The position numbers were made by a program, and so were the translations under genes. Below, in pieces: positions 16,240 to 26,367 of a stretch of 64,000 nucleotides of DNA (positions are counted from its first letter, which is position 1; the number at the start of each line of letters is the position of its first letter). Source of the stretch: JBCCSZ01 sp039821145 (GTDB lineage: Bacteria; Bacteroidota; Bacteroidia; Chitinophagales; Saprospiraceae); contig JBCBOS010000020.1 of the NCBI GenBank assembly GCA_039821145.1, forward strand, positions 102,856-166,855. The letters run 5' to 3'. Under the pieces are notes generated by a model. The model did not search any database. It had not been told where the DNA came from and worked only from the letters and a program-made list of their open reading frames with translations.

Positions 16240-19200
16240 TTTTGCTTGACAATCTGGCGGGTCCAAACGCGTTCCCCATTGGCGATGCGCACGAAATAGA
16301 CACCTTCGGGCAAGTCCCCGATCTGGAAGGTCTGACGCAAGCCCTCTTCGGGAAACTGACTAATGCTGACCTCCTGCAGGCGACGGCCCATGACATCCAA
16401 TAGGCTGATCTCAAACTCTTGCCCATCGAAGCCCGCCAATTCCACGACAAATTCTGCATCGGTCGGATTGGGATATACGCTGAGAAGACGCGGCCGCTCG
16501 ACCTTGGTGCTGTTGATCAAGCCAGGGATCACAAAATCGTAGCGGATGCTTCTGCCAAATTCTGGTTCAAATGTTTTGCGGGTCCGCTGGATGTTTTCGC
16601 TGCGCCATTCTTTGATCGCCAAACTGCCTCGCCCGCGGCTCTGCCCGATGGCATCCCAATACCAGTAGTACAAGCCATCGTCTTCGCTATCGCGGAACTC
16701 CAGGGTGTAACAACCCGGTGGGAAGTCCAACTCATCAATGTATTCCGTATTGGAGGTCATATTGGTGCGCGACAGCAATGTCTCTCCTCTGTGGTTTTTG
16801 ATAGAATAACTGTTTTCCAAAGGACGGCGATTGGTGCGCAGGTGCAACTGCAGGCGATCGTAGTCAAATACGTCGGCCTTCCGGAAGCGAGACTCCATCC
16901 GGTTGTTCCGGCTGTTTTCATCCGCGCCCCCATTGATCTGACTGATTTGCACCTCGAACAAAGGCTGTTCGTCCATGCTTTCCCACATCTGCGGATCGAG
17001 CAAAGGAAGAGCCACCTGTTCTGTTTGTCCAAAGGCCAAGTTGCCTGTCCATTCGTATTCCTGGCTCTCACTGCCTTGAAGGCCGTAGGTGATTTTGGCA
17101 CTGGTCAAGGGAGTTGTCCCCATGTTTTCCAGCAGGATCAGCGGGTTGTCACAAGCGGGATTGATGCGCTCGTACTCCACTTGATTGCTGGGCCGAACAA
17201 TGGCACCGATGGCAGCATCCAAGGAACGCTCGATGTCTCCGTAAGTGAACAGCTGGGTGGAGACCAAATAATTGGCTTCGGTCAAAGTGGCGCCATTGAC
17301 ACCATAGTCGATTCTGACTGTTCCACCTGGCGTGACCCGATCCGTGATGTCAAAATCGTGCACATCTGTCGCCATTCCCGGGCACCAACCTGCCCGGTCA
17401 AAGGTCCAGGTTCCCCCTTGTGGATAAATTGGATTGAGCCCACATTCTTTCCACACTCGGTAGGTGAAGTCCTGGCTGCCCCCGTCCAAGTTGAGGTAGT
17501 GTTCGCGAGGAACAAATTCTCCATTTTGGCCATGCCCCGTTACAGTGGAGCGAAGCTTGAAATGTTTGCCGTTGTCGGCCAGTGGAACGGTGCGGGCTTC
17601 AAATACCCGGTCCTGCTGAATGGCTTCGTACCATCCTCTCCGGAAAGGCCAGATATTTTGGACGTTGAGGACTTGGCGGGCAGGCGTCCCCTTGATGTAG
17701 ACAAAGCGGATGTCGAGTTCTTCTTGAAATTGCCCACCCAATTCGATGGACAAACGCTTGCGGCCTTTGAGGAGCGGAGCATAATCCGTCACGTCGAAGG
17801 TGAAGGTCTTGCCATCTTCGCCCAGGCTGAGTCCATTTCCATAAGGTGTCACCAAGGAAAGCAATTCAAACTTGGCGGGGAATTTATCGAAGTAAACCAT
17901 CTGGTCGATGTCAAGGGCATCTTCTCCTTCTACCAGAATGTCGTCCACAATCTCTCCCGATTCATCATAGACAGGTAGGAATCCCGCCTGCCAGTAAAAG
18001 GACGTATCCACCACCACCAAGTCCGTCCCTTCAACTGCATACTGAATGACCCGATGAGGATCATTGACCACGGAGTCCAATACCTCGATGACATCTGTCT
18101 CTTTTTGGTACACTCCCTGCACAAAGGTTGCGTTGAGGCGATGTGGAGCGGCAACGAAGGATTTGAACAAGTTTCGCCCCCGCTCTGAGCGCCAACCAGC
18201 GGCAAAGTCGAGCTGACCATCCTGCTGCTTGCCAGAAGCATCGCCCACGCTTGTTCCGCTGCCATCGTTCATCGGGTAGTACAACTCCAGCTGATCGTAA
18301 TTGGGATGGGTATTGTCAATGGACCGAAACATCCAATCGCGGATGCTGTTTTGGTCCAACTCTTTGGAAAAAACGCAAAACTCATCGACAGAACCGTAGT
18401 GCCCCAGTGAGCCATTGCCAGAGCCTCCAAGTCGAAACTGCTGGACATCTATGGTTCGAGTGCGATTCGCTCCCGACAGCCAAAGATCGCCATTGAGGTA
18501 GATCTTCATTTCGCCAGTTGTATTGTTCTTGGTAAAGGCCCAATGATTCCACTGCCCTTCCAAATCGGCCTCCTCGGCCAGTTGATTGATCCGATCGTAG
18601 GAGCCTCCCTCATTGCCACAATCCCAGTACACATTGCTGTTGCCCCAGGGCAGGTGGATGTTGATGGTTCGTTGTCCGGCAGCAGTCCGCCCTTCGAGTA
18701 TGGTAGAATTGGCGGGCAGTGTTTCCGCATTGCCTCGGTTCCAGAAGGTCAAGGTGATTTCATCTGAGATGTTGTCAAAAGCAGCGGGAGGAACTTCTAT
18801 GGCATGGCTTCCAGAGAATTCCTGATGGGCATCTGGTTGGGCTTTGATGGCTCGGCCCATTCCGGCATCGTGTCCTCTGAAAACGTTGTTGGCTGCAGAG
18901 GGAGAGGCGGAATAGCTCACCTCCAAGATCAGGTTGTCCGTTCCATTCCAATCGAATTCTTCGTGAAAGTTGAAGGCGAATTCTCCTCTGCTGTTGAAGT
19001 TTGTGTTTTTGAAATAGACCTCCGTAAACTCGCCCATTTCGGGATTGGCAGGGTCGAGCACGCTTTTGTCAGTTGCTTTGAGGCGGAGTCTGAGAAAACG
19101 CGCCTCTCCGCCCAATTCACTTACATTCAGCCACAGCCCTGTGATGTTGCCCGCAACCAAACCAGCAGCTCCCAATTCGTCTGCTGTGTAGAGAAAACGA

Positions 19201-19673
19201 GACTTTCCGGCTCCGGGGCTGTCAAACAAGTTCAGCTTTTCATTTCCCGTCCCTACGCCTGCCAATCGCTCCACTTCGGTGCTGAGGTATCTGGTATTTC
19301 GCTGTTCGTAGCGATAATAGCTGTAGGTCGGTTGGCTGGAATATTCAAAATTGGAGCCATCAAAATTGGAGATGATGTAATTGGGGTGGGTCCGTTGGAG
19401 GGAGTCTACCCGGGAGGAGTCGATTAGGAAGGTATTGCAACTGTAATCCCATTCCCGGCAACCGACATTGCCACTGCCGACCGCGTTGTCGTGACAGCGC
19501 ATGTTGTAGAGCATCCATATTTTTTCATAGGTCTGCCCATCCTCATCTGGGAAATCAAAAACTTCTGATCGAAAATCATCTTCCCACTGGAAGGTTTGCA
19601 CAGTGAGTGTATCCTGAGCAATGCAAAGGGAGGCCCAACATGCGACAACTGCAAGAGTAAGGCGTATTCTCAT
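16236..19673 (-). CDS. T9SS-exported PNGase-F-like protein with a LamG/ConA-like domain
   Basis: A 1145-residue secreted protein with a signal peptide (MRIRLTLAVVACWASLCIAQ). The N-terminal part (EKIWMLYNMRCHDN, then CREWDYSCNTF) and a later block (TPYGNGLSLGEDGKTFTF, then VTDYAPLLKGRKRLSIEL) resemble the two jelly-roll halves of peptide-N-glycosidase F. Between them, at about residues 285-470, lies a LamG/ConA-like domain with EITLTFWNRG and DGSGTSVGDASG. The last 80 residues are a type IX sorting domain (SVYPNPTDAEFVVELAGF, ending in ANGERVWTRQIVKQK). It may bind or cleave glycoprotein glycans at the cell surface; whether the catalytic Asp and Glu of PNGase F are present was not established. 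Confidence 0.82.
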   Translation of the reverse strand: MRIRLTLAVVACWASLCIAQDTLTVQTFQWEDDFRSEVFDFPDEDGQTYEKIWMLYNMRCHDNAVGSGNVGCREWDYSCNTFLIDSSRVDSLQRTHPNYIISNFDGSNFEYSSQPTYSYYRYEQRNTRYLSTEVERLAGVGTGNEKLNLFDSPGAGKSRFLYTADELGAAGLVAGNITGLWLNVSELGGEARFLRLRLKATDKSVLDPANPEMGEFTEVYFKNTNFNSRGEFAFNFHEEFDWNGTDNLILEVSYSASPSAANNVFRGHDAGMGRAIKAQPDAHQEFSGSHAIEVPPAAFDNISDEITLTFWNRGNAETLPANSTILEGRTAAGQRTINIHLPWGNSNVYWDCGNEGGSYDRINQLAEEADLEGQWNHWAFTKNNTTGEMKIYLNGDLWLSGANRTRTIDVQQFRLGGSGNGSLGHYGSVDEFCVFSKELDQNSIRDWMFRSIDNTHPNYDQLELYYPMNDGSGTSVGDASGKQQDGQLDFAAGWRSERGRNLFKSFVAAPHRLNATFVQGVYQKETDVIEVLDSVVNDPHRVIQYAVEGTDLVVVDTSFYWQAGFLPVYDESGEIVDDILVEGEDALDIDQMVYFDKFPAKFELLSLVTPYGNGLSLGEDGKTFTFDVTDYAPLLKGRKRLSIELGGQFQEELDIRFVYIKGTPARQVLNVQNIWPFRRGWYEAIQQDRVFEARTVPLADNGKHFKLRSTVTGHGQNGEFVPREHYLNLDGGSQDFTYRVWKECGLNPIYPQGGTWTFDRAGWCPGMATDVHDFDITDRVTPGGTVRIDYGVNGATLTEANYLVSTQLFTYGDIERSLDAAIGAIVRPSNQVEYERINPACDNPLILLENMGTTPLTSAKITYGLQGSESQEYEWTGNLAFGQTEQVALPLLDPQMWESMDEQPLFEVQISQINGGADENSRNNRMESRFRKADVFDYDRLQLHLRTNRRPLENSYSIKNHRGETLLSRTNMTSNTEYIDELDFPPGCYTLEFRDSEDDGLYYWYWDAIGQSRGRGSLAIKEWRSENIQRTRKTFEPEFGRSIRYDFVIPGLINSTKVERPRLLSVYPNPTDAEFVVELAGFDGQEFEISLLDVMGRRLQEVSISQFPEEGLRQTFQIGDLPEGVYFVRIANGERVWTRQIVKQK

Positions 19674-19799
19674 TTCCTACTTGTTTTGGTACAATCAATG
19701 AAATTTGGTTCGTTTTGTCAAAGTCGTGCCGATGTCTAGCGTTCACGAATCGGCAGCTCGGCTTTTTGTCAATCGTTTATAGATGAATGTTAAATTAGG

Positions 19800-19970
19800 A
19801 AAAAAGAAGCAGGCCGCGAAGTTGTCGGCCTGGAAAGCCGGAAAAATATTCCCAAAAAAAAGAGCCTCCAAAGACCTGGGAGGTATTTGAAGGCATCATG
19901 AGCCATGGTATATATGTCGAACCTACTGTTAGGCAATTTGAGCTACGCCTCCCTGGTTTGGAGATCGGCG
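19800..19970 (-). ncRNA. Candidate structured small RNA ending in a terminator
   Basis: On the minus strand, segment 19957-19963 pairs with 19866-19872 (7 bp). Next, 19955-19956 pairs with 19875-19876, and 19948-19953 with 19878-19883 (6 bp), giving a 15-bp interrupted helix around a 64-nt apical part. A GC-rich hairpin with a U-run follows at once (19810-19832). Such a layout fits an independently transcribed small RNA. No known family was recognised, and the 5' end is a guess. Confidence 0.35.
19810..19832 (-). terminator. Rho-independent terminator in the intergenic region
   Basis: Perfect arms CAGGCCG and CGGCCTG enclose a 9-base loop; on the minus strand the hairpin is followed by CTTCTTTTTTCC. 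No minus-strand protein gene ends just upstream, which is why a small RNA is suspected between about 19970 and this point. Confidence 0.65.
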
Positions 19971-20543
19971 ACTGGCCAATTCCACGCATACAGGCAGCGT
20001 ACATGCCACGCGATCGCAGACCGCTGGCCATTCACATTGCAAAAACTGTTTCGTTGAAAACCAAATAGAGCTATTGTGATAAACGTGCTTCTCTTAGGGC
20101 CAAATCTCATTGGATGATCGGACCAAAATACAAATGGATAGCTTTGATGGATGTACTTTTCTTCTAACCAAAAGCATTCCAAAACAGTCCATCATATAAC
20201 ATTTTTTTACATTTTATTTTGACTGGTTAAGCCTCTATCCCTCCATCTTTGCAACGTGCATCAAATACTTATGCAGACAGGGCGGGCCTTGGCGCTTCCC
20301 CACTTGGTTAATGCCAAATCCTCTTCTCTCAAAGGATGGATTCCAGCACTCGCACACAATTGCCAGCCATTTTTCTCGACAATCCACAATATTTCTGTAA
20401 ATTATGCCCGTCGCTACCGCCAAACTTGCAGTGCTGCCCTCTTCGGACAGAGGGCGAAGAAGTTCATCAATCTGTGCTGAGACTACACAAATGCCAGCAT
20501 CTGAGCACAGCTTTTCAGGCATCGAAAACGACAACAAGCATCT

Positions 20544-22547
20544 ATGTCAAATCCTTTATTCCGAGCCCTGGCCCTCCTACTGCTGATGGCCACCGCTTGC
20601 CAAACACCTCCCATGCCGATTTCTTATGACAGCTATGACGATTATCCCGTCTACTCGGGAGATGATCTAGGCTTGCAATACAACTCCCAAACGAGCACAT
20701 TCAAGCTCTGGGCTCCCAATGCACAAGCAGCGCGCCTTCAACTCTACGCCCAAGACCTGGGTGGCTCCCCACTGCGCAGTTACGACATGGAGCGACGCGA
20801 GGAGGGCATTTGGTACTTGCGCGTTGCCGACGATCTGAAAGGGAAATACTACGCCTTCCAAACCCAAAACGACGGCCAATGGTCCAAAGAGGTGCCCGAC
20901 CCTTATGTCAAATCCGTTGGGGCCAACGGCAAGCGGGGGATGATCATCGACCAAAAGCAAACCCATCCCGATGGGTGGGACAAAGACACAAGGCCCCCCC
21001 TGGCACAGACCACAGACATTGTTCTCTATGAATTGCACCTGCGCGACCTGTCTACCCATGCCAGTTCCGGCATCCAGCAAAAGGGCAAATTCCTGGGCTT
21101 GGCTGAGTTGGGCACCCACAGCCCAGCAGGAGCCAGTACAGGCCTGGACCACATCAAGGAACTCGGCGTCACCCATGTCCACATTTTGCCAGCCTTCGAC
21201 TACCTATCCGTAGATGAAACCCGCCTACAGGACAATGCCTTCAACTGGGGCTATGATCCACAAAACTACAACTGTCCCGAAGGCAGCTACTCGACCAATC
21301 CCTCTGATGGGGCCGTTCGCATCCGGGAGTTCAAACAGATGGTCAAAGCCTTGCACGACAATGGCCTGCGGGTGATCATGGATGTGGTATACAATCACAC
21401 GGGGGTGACCGAAGACTCGCATTTCAATCAGCTCGTGCCTGGTTATTACTACAGACAAAGAGAAGATGGCAGCTTTTCGGATGCTTCGGGCTGTGGCAAC
21501 GAAACGGCTTCGGACCGCCCCATGATGCGCAAGTTCATCGTCGAATCTGTCAAATACTGGGCGGAAGAGTTTCACGTAGACGGTTTCCGTTTCGATCTGA
21601 TGGGCATACACGACATAGAGACCATGAATGAGGTGAGTCGCGAATTGCAAAAAATCGATCCCAGCCTCTTTGTCTATGGAGAAGGATGGACAGCAGGCGA
21701 TACCCCTCTGGCAGAAGAACAACAAGCCCTGAAGAAGTACACCCATAGATTGGATCGAGTGGCGGCTTTCAGCGACGACCTGCGCGACGGCGCCAAGGGA
21801 AGTGTCTTTGAGCACGAAGACCGAGGCTTTGCCAGTGGCAAGCAAGGCATGGAGGAAAGCATCAAATTTGGGGTGGTGGCAGCTACGCAACACCCCCAAG
21901 TGGACTATGCCAAGGTCAACTATTCGGATGCGCCCTGGGCCAAGGAGCCGAGCCAGTGCATCAACTATGTCTCCTGCCACGACAATCACACCCTCTACGA
22001 TCGCCTCATCAACTCCGTCAAGGATGCCGACGAGGCCACCCGCATCCGCATGCACCTGTTGGCCAATACCATTGTGTTGACTTCCCAGGGAGTGCCATTC
22101 TTGCACGCTGGTGCGGAGATGTTGCGGACCAAGGGCGGGGAGGAAAATTCTTACAAATCACCCGACAGCATCAACCAACTGATCTGGACGAGAAAGACGG
22201 ATTATCCACAAGTTTTCAACTACTACAAAGACCTGATCCGCTTGCGCAAGGAGCACCCGGCCTTCCGCCTGCCCACCAATGCCCTGATCCAACAACACCT
22301 GCAGTTTCTGGACAGCCCCCAACAAATGGTCGCCTATACCTTGTCTGATAATGCGGGAGGAGACGATTGGAAAAACATCCTCGTCATCTTGAACGGAGCC
22401 ACCAAGGCACAAAACATGAAGCTCCCAGGAGGCAACTGGACCCTGGCTTTCCACGACAAAGGCTACAATGGCGATGCCTCGAAAACCTACCGCCAGAATG
22501 CCCGCGTCCCTGCAAGCAGCGCCATGATCCTTTACCAAGATGAATAA
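20544..22547 (+). CDS. pulA: Type I pullulanase, lipoprotein
   Basis: A 667-residue GH13 enzyme (GH13_14 type). A lipoprotein-like leader ends LLLLMATAC, so the mature protein is probably anchored to the envelope. An N-terminal CBM48-like domain (STFKLWAPNAQAARLQLY) precedes the barrel. The pullulanase signature NWGYDPQNYNCPEGSY is near residue 234; the nucleophile Asp lies in VDGFRFDL near 350, the acid/base Glu in GEGW near 380 and the third Asp in SCHDNHT near 478. It cleaves alpha-1,6 bonds of pullulan, glycogen or limit dextrins. The SLC45-like transporter 57 bp downstream would take up the released maltose or maltooligosaccharides. Confidence 0.94.
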   Translation: MSNPLFRALALLLLMATACQTPPMPISYDSYDDYPVYSGDDLGLQYNSQTSTFKLWAPNAQAARLQLYAQDLGGSPLRSYDMERREEGIWYLRVADDLKGKYYAFQTQNDGQWSKEVPDPYVKSVGANGKRGMIIDQKQTHPDGWDKDTRPPLAQTTDIVLYELHLRDLSTHASSGIQQKGKFLGLAELGTHSPAGASTGLDHIKELGVTHVHILPAFDYLSVDETRLQDNAFNWGYDPQNYNCPEGSYSTNPSDGAVRIREFKQMVKALHDNGLRVIMDVVYNHTGVTEDSHFNQLVPGYYYRQREDGSFSDASGCGNETASDRPMMRKFIVESVKYWAEEFHVDGFRFDLMGIHDIETMNEVSRELQKIDPSLFVYGEGWTAGDTPLAEEQQALKKYTHRLDRVAAFSDDLRDGAKGSVFEHEDRGFASGKQGMEESIKFGVVAATQHPQVDYAKVNYSDAPWAKEPSQCINYVSCHDNHTLYDRLINSVKDADEATRIRMHLLANTIVLTSQGVPFLHAGAEMLRTKGGEENSYKSPDSINQLIWTRKTDYPQVFNYYKDLIRLRKEHPAFRLPTNALIQQHLQFLDSPQQMVAYTLSDNAGGDDWKNILVILNGATKAQNMKLPGGNWTLAFHDKGYNGDASKTYRQNARVPASSAMILYQDE

Positions 22548-22604
22548 GACCATACGCTGGTAAGCCAAGACGCATCAAAATACAAATGGACAAAAAAACC
22601 AACC

Positions 22605-23903
22605 ATGCTTGAGATTCAAAAACGATTGACCAACTCCTTTTATGCCCTGCTGAGCCTGCCCTGTACAGCCATGGGCTTTGCACTTTGCATCCAGATTGCG
22701 GCCCTCAGTTGGATATTGAACACCAAATACGGCTTCGACCTGGAAAAAATCGGCTACGTATGGGCAGCAGGCCCCATCGCAGGCATCCTCGGCCAACCCT
22801 TGGTGGGACTGCTCAGCGACAACATCTGGGTCTGGAATGGAAGGCGACGCCCCTTCATCCTCGTGGGTGGAACCGTTGCCGCCCTCATGATCCTTGCCCT
22901 GCCCTTTCTGGATGTCATCAGCGACACCCTGGGCATTGGGAGCATCATCGGGGTGGCCATCACCGTGGCCCTTACCCTGGACCTGGCCATCAACATCAGC
23001 TTCAACCCCACTCGCTCCATCATTGCCGATGTGACCCCAAATGGCGATTTGCGCACCAGGGGCTACACAGTGATGCAAACCGTGTCGGGCTTTTTCGGTG
23101 TAACTGCCTATCTGATCGGCGCCTTTGTCGACAACTATGTCTTGATCTACATGGGGGCAGTCATCGTCTTTGTCTTTTCCGTCATCCCAACTTTCTTCAT
23201 CGAGGAGCCCCGGGAGCTTCACAGCAAAGACAACCAGGAGGAAGAAGTGACAACAGATTCCGAGACTGACCTTGGGGAGTTTCTCAAGATCTGCTTTGCC
23301 CATGCCTTTACCTGGCTGGGCGTTCAGACGATGTTTGTCTACACCTTTGGCTACATCAAAACGGTGGTCATGGGCTATGGTGTGACCGAAGACCTCAGCG
23401 CAGAGCTCAACAATGAAATTGGTTTTACCATTGGTGTGGCTTTTGCCATACTAAATGCAGTGGGCTTTATTCTGCCCTTTTTTGTCTTGCAGCCCATTAC
23501 CGAGCGCATTGGCCGGGTGCGCACCCATATGATTTGCATTGCCATCATGGCAGTCGGCTATCTGCTGATTGCTTTGTTTGGTGGCTCCGTCAAGAGTCTG
23601 TTTTTCTTGATGGCAATTGTGGGCATCGGCTGGGCAGCGGTGGTGAGTTTGCCCTTTGCCATCATGTCGGAGACGATCGACCAAAGCCGGATGGGATTCT
23701 ACATGGGACTGTTCAACTTATCGGTTGTCTTGCCCCAACTGGTGGCTTCCTTCTTGGGTGGTTTCATAGAGCATCAGGCAGACAAAACCATCATTTTCTA
23801 CATCAGTGCCATCTCTTTGGGGATTTCGGCGGCCTTGTGGTTGCTGGTGCGAGAGCAAAAAAGCGGCAGCTCCCAAGCGGTGGCAGGAGGAGGTGGACAT
23901 TGA
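22605..23903 (+). CDS. MFS transporter, SLC45/sucrose-maltose symporter type
   Basis: A 432-residue permease with about twelve membrane helices. The loop after helix 2 has NGRRRPFILVG, matching the RGRRRPF-type motif of the SLC45/sucrose transporter group, and NPTRSIIADV lies in the loop after helix 4. A long acidic loop (HSKDNQEEEVTTDSETD) separates the two six-helix halves. It probably carries out proton-coupled uptake of maltose or related disaccharides. Its position just after pulA on the same strand supports a starch or glycogen use operon. It ends 63 bp before the GAF protein gene. Confidence 0.86.
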   Translation: MLEIQKRLTNSFYALLSLPCTAMGFALCIQIAALSWILNTKYGFDLEKIGYVWAAGPIAGILGQPLVGLLSDNIWVWNGRRRPFILVGGTVAALMILALPFLDVISDTLGIGSIIGVAITVALTLDLAINISFNPTRSIIADVTPNGDLRTRGYTVMQTVSGFFGVTAYLIGAFVDNYVLIYMGAVIVFVFSVIPTFFIEEPRELHSKDNQEEEVTTDSETDLGEFLKICFAHAFTWLGVQTMFVYTFGYIKTVVMGYGVTEDLSAELNNEIGFTIGVAFAILNAVGFILPFFVLQPITERIGRVRTHMICIAIMAVGYLLIALFGGSVKSLFFLMAIVGIGWAAVVSLPFAIMSETIDQSRMGFYMGLFNLSVVLPQLVASFLGGFIEHQADKTIIFYISAISLGISAALWLLVREQKSGSSQAVAGGGGH

Positions 23904-23966
23904 GAACGAAGAACTCTGGACTGGCCTCATTTGTTAGTAGGGCGTATCATGTAAATTCAATTCAAT

Positions 23967-26357
23967 ATGGCTACGATTAATCTAAAGGCAAACAACCTGG
24001 AAAACCGGGAATTGCCCTTCCGGGTGCAGCTGAGCTTTCACAACCTTTTCAAACATTGGGAAGAGCTGGCCAACAGTGAAAACGAGGGAGAGGCCGCCTA
24101 CGGGCGGGATGTTCTGGCTCGGTTGGCCCATGCCAGTGAGTTGCGCCAACCCATTTTGGACAATGATCTGTTGAGCAAATACGAATCGGAGATCGAGCTG
24201 CTGATGTCCGCCATCTTTCCATCGGCTCTCAAGACCAATGAGATCAAGGCAGTTGGCATTCCTTTTACGCCAGTGCTGTTCAATCCTTCTTGGCGCTTCA
24301 GCAACATTTTGAAAACAGCTGGAGAAGACTTTGAATTGGAGTTTCTCAATGCCGACAAGGACGAAATGTACATCATGGCTTGCCTCTTCATCCTGCAAGT
24401 GCGCTACCAAGTCTCTGTCCAATACAAAAAGCCCATCTACTTTGAAATCCCCAATCGGCAAACGGGACAGATGCAATACTTCCGGGTTTTCTTCAATGCC
24501 GATTTTTCGGAGATGACCCTCAAGAATCCCGACTTCCACCTGAGCGATGAAGATGTTGAACTCTTGGTCAACAATTACGACAACATTGAGCTGTGGAAAG
24601 AAAAAATCCCCCCCAATACCTTCGACTTCAACGGCTTTGGCCTCATCACCATTTTTGACCTCACCTCCGACCAGGTTTTGTCGCAGCTCAAATCGGACCT
24701 GTTGGACAAGCAGGCCTTGATCGACCCTGTCAAGGTCAGGGCCATCCAGTCTCGTTTGCAAGTCATTTTGAAGGTCCCAGGTCTCAAATTTGGCTTTGCC
24801 TTTGTGGACAAGGACGAAGAAAGCATCCGATCCTTGGGCTACAACAATTCCAGTAGCCTGCTCTTGTCGGGGAGTGAAAAAGTGATCATGAAGGACATCA
24901 TGTGTGGCGAATCGCAAAATATGATTTGCACAAACCACGGCCCGCTGATTGCGCCGGATGTCCCCAAGATGACTCGCCCGGACAATCCCTTCATGCAAGA
25001 CCTACTGGACCAGGGAATCCAAAGTTTTCTCATCGCTCCCATTCAATACAACAACGAAACCATTGGCATCCTGGAATTGGGCGCACCGGAGGCCGGGCAA
25101 CTCAACTCGGTTGTGGTCAAGTCCTTGGAAGACCTTCTGCCGATGTTTACCATTGCCATCAAGCGCAGCCTCGACGATTACCAAAACAAATTGGAGGCCA
25201 TCGTTCAAAGGCGATTCACCTCCATCCATCCGTCGGTTTCCTGGCGCTTCTACGATGCCGCAGAAACCTTCCTTCGCGAACGCAGCGATACCGTAGAGGA
25301 GATCACATTCGAAGATGTCTATCCCCTCTTTGGACAGGCCGACATCAAGGGGTCATCGACCGAGCGCAACAAGGCCATTTCGGGCGACTTGATCGAGCAG
25401 TTGGAATTGGCCAAGGATGTCCTCAATGTAGCTGACGACCAGCACTCCTTGCCCATTTATGACAATTTGAGGTATCGGATCGAGAATTGCATCCAGGAAA
25501 TCCAGGTGGGACTCAAAGCAGGAGACGAAGTGGGAATCCTGGAGTTTTTGAAAGCAGAAATCTACCCCGTCTTCAAACACATCAGCAGCCTGACTGACGT
25601 GACGGCAGCGGCTGTTCAAAAATACAAAGAAAACATCGACCCTGTACTGGGCATCCTCTACAAGCGACGGAAGGAGTACGAAGACACCGTCAGTCTGATC
25701 AATGAGCGCATTGGTTCCTATGTGGAGGAGCAACAAGTATTGGCCCAGGAGATGTTTCCCCATTACTTTGAAAAGTACAAAACCGACGGGGTCGAACACC
25801 ACATCTATGTGGGCAAGGCATTGGTCAAGAACAAGGAATTTGCTCCGGTCTACTTGCAAAACCTGCGACTGTGGCAATTGCTGGTGACTTGCGGGATCGA
25901 ACAATTGATGTACGAGCTCAAGCCGAGCATGAACATTCCCTTGGACATCGCCTCGCTGATCCTGGTCCACAGCAGCCCATTGGCCATTCGCTTTCGGATG
26001 GACGAAAAACAGTTTGACGTAGACGGTGCCTACAACATCCGCTACGCCATCATCAAAAAGCGCATTGACAAGGCCCACATCAAAGGGACCAACCAACGAT
26101 TGACCATTCCGGGAAAGATTGCCATTGTGTATTCACAGGACAAAGACGCCATTGAGTATCGACGCTATCTGGAGTATTTGCAGTCCATCGGCAAGATTGG
26201 GCCTGTGATCGAGGACTTGGAATTGGAAGAACTACAGGGAGCCTCTGGCTTGCGGGCGCTGCGCGTGGATGTAGCATATGAGGATGTGAGCAATGGAGAA
26301 ACAGCAGCTGAAAATCCTTCAGAACAACCATTGGATGGCAATCCTGCCAAAGGATAA
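23967..26357 (+). CDS. GAF domain protein of unknown function
   Basis: A 796-residue soluble protein with no signal peptide. A region at about residues 250-410, with FGFAFVDKDEESIRSLGYN and FLIAPIQYNNETIGILELG, has the strand-helix pattern of a GAF sensory domain. The N-terminal 240 residues and the C-terminal half, largely helical (KRRKEYEDTVSLINERIG), match no domain I can name. No kinase, cyclase or HTH output motif is visible, so it may act as an adaptor or ligand-binding protein. It follows the sugar transporter by 63 bp on the same strand and could be the last gene of that operon. Confidence 0.72.
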   Translation: MATINLKANNLENRELPFRVQLSFHNLFKHWEELANSENEGEAAYGRDVLARLAHASELRQPILDNDLLSKYESEIELLMSAIFPSALKTNEIKAVGIPFTPVLFNPSWRFSNILKTAGEDFELEFLNADKDEMYIMACLFILQVRYQVSVQYKKPIYFEIPNRQTGQMQYFRVFFNADFSEMTLKNPDFHLSDEDVELLVNNYDNIELWKEKIPPNTFDFNGFGLITIFDLTSDQVLSQLKSDLLDKQALIDPVKVRAIQSRLQVILKVPGLKFGFAFVDKDEESIRSLGYNNSSSLLLSGSEKVIMKDIMCGESQNMICTNHGPLIAPDVPKMTRPDNPFMQDLLDQGIQSFLIAPIQYNNETIGILELGAPEAGQLNSVVVKSLEDLLPMFTIAIKRSLDDYQNKLEAIVQRRFTSIHPSVSWRFYDAAETFLRERSDTVEEITFEDVYPLFGQADIKGSSTERNKAISGDLIEQLELAKDVLNVADDQHSLPIYDNLRYRIENCIQEIQVGLKAGDEVGILEFLKAEIYPVFKHISSLTDVTAAAVQKYKENIDPVLGILYKRRKEYEDTVSLINERIGSYVEEQQVLAQEMFPHYFEKYKTDGVEHHIYVGKALVKNKEFAPVYLQNLRLWQLLVTCGIEQLMYELKPSMNIPLDIASLILVHSSPLAIRFRMDEKQFDVDGAYNIRYAIIKKRIDKAHIKGTNQRLTIPGKIAIVYSQDKDAIEYRRYLEYLQSIGKIGPVIEDLELEELQGASGLRALRVDVAYEDVSNGETAAENPSEQPLDGNPAKG

Positions 26358-26367
26358 AGGAGGGGAA

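Larger units (their letters stand above)
19674..20543. other. 870-bp intergenic region without a recognised protein gene
   Basis: No convincing coding sequence was found on either strand between the divergent T9SS and pullulanase genes. The left half contains a foldable segment with a minus-strand terminator, listed separately. The region around 20200-20230 is AT-rich. The right part, up to 20543, probably holds the pullulanase promoter, but no clear -7 and -33 pair was seen. Confidence 0.5.

Noticed and set aside
16419..17978. 519-codon plus-strand open frame
   Set aside because: Antisense to the T9SS PNGase-F-like gene.
19920..19960. tRNA- or tmRNA-like text (TAGCTC and GGTTCGA on the minus strand)
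   Set aside because: No acceptor stem, anticodon arm or CCA end can be folded around it.
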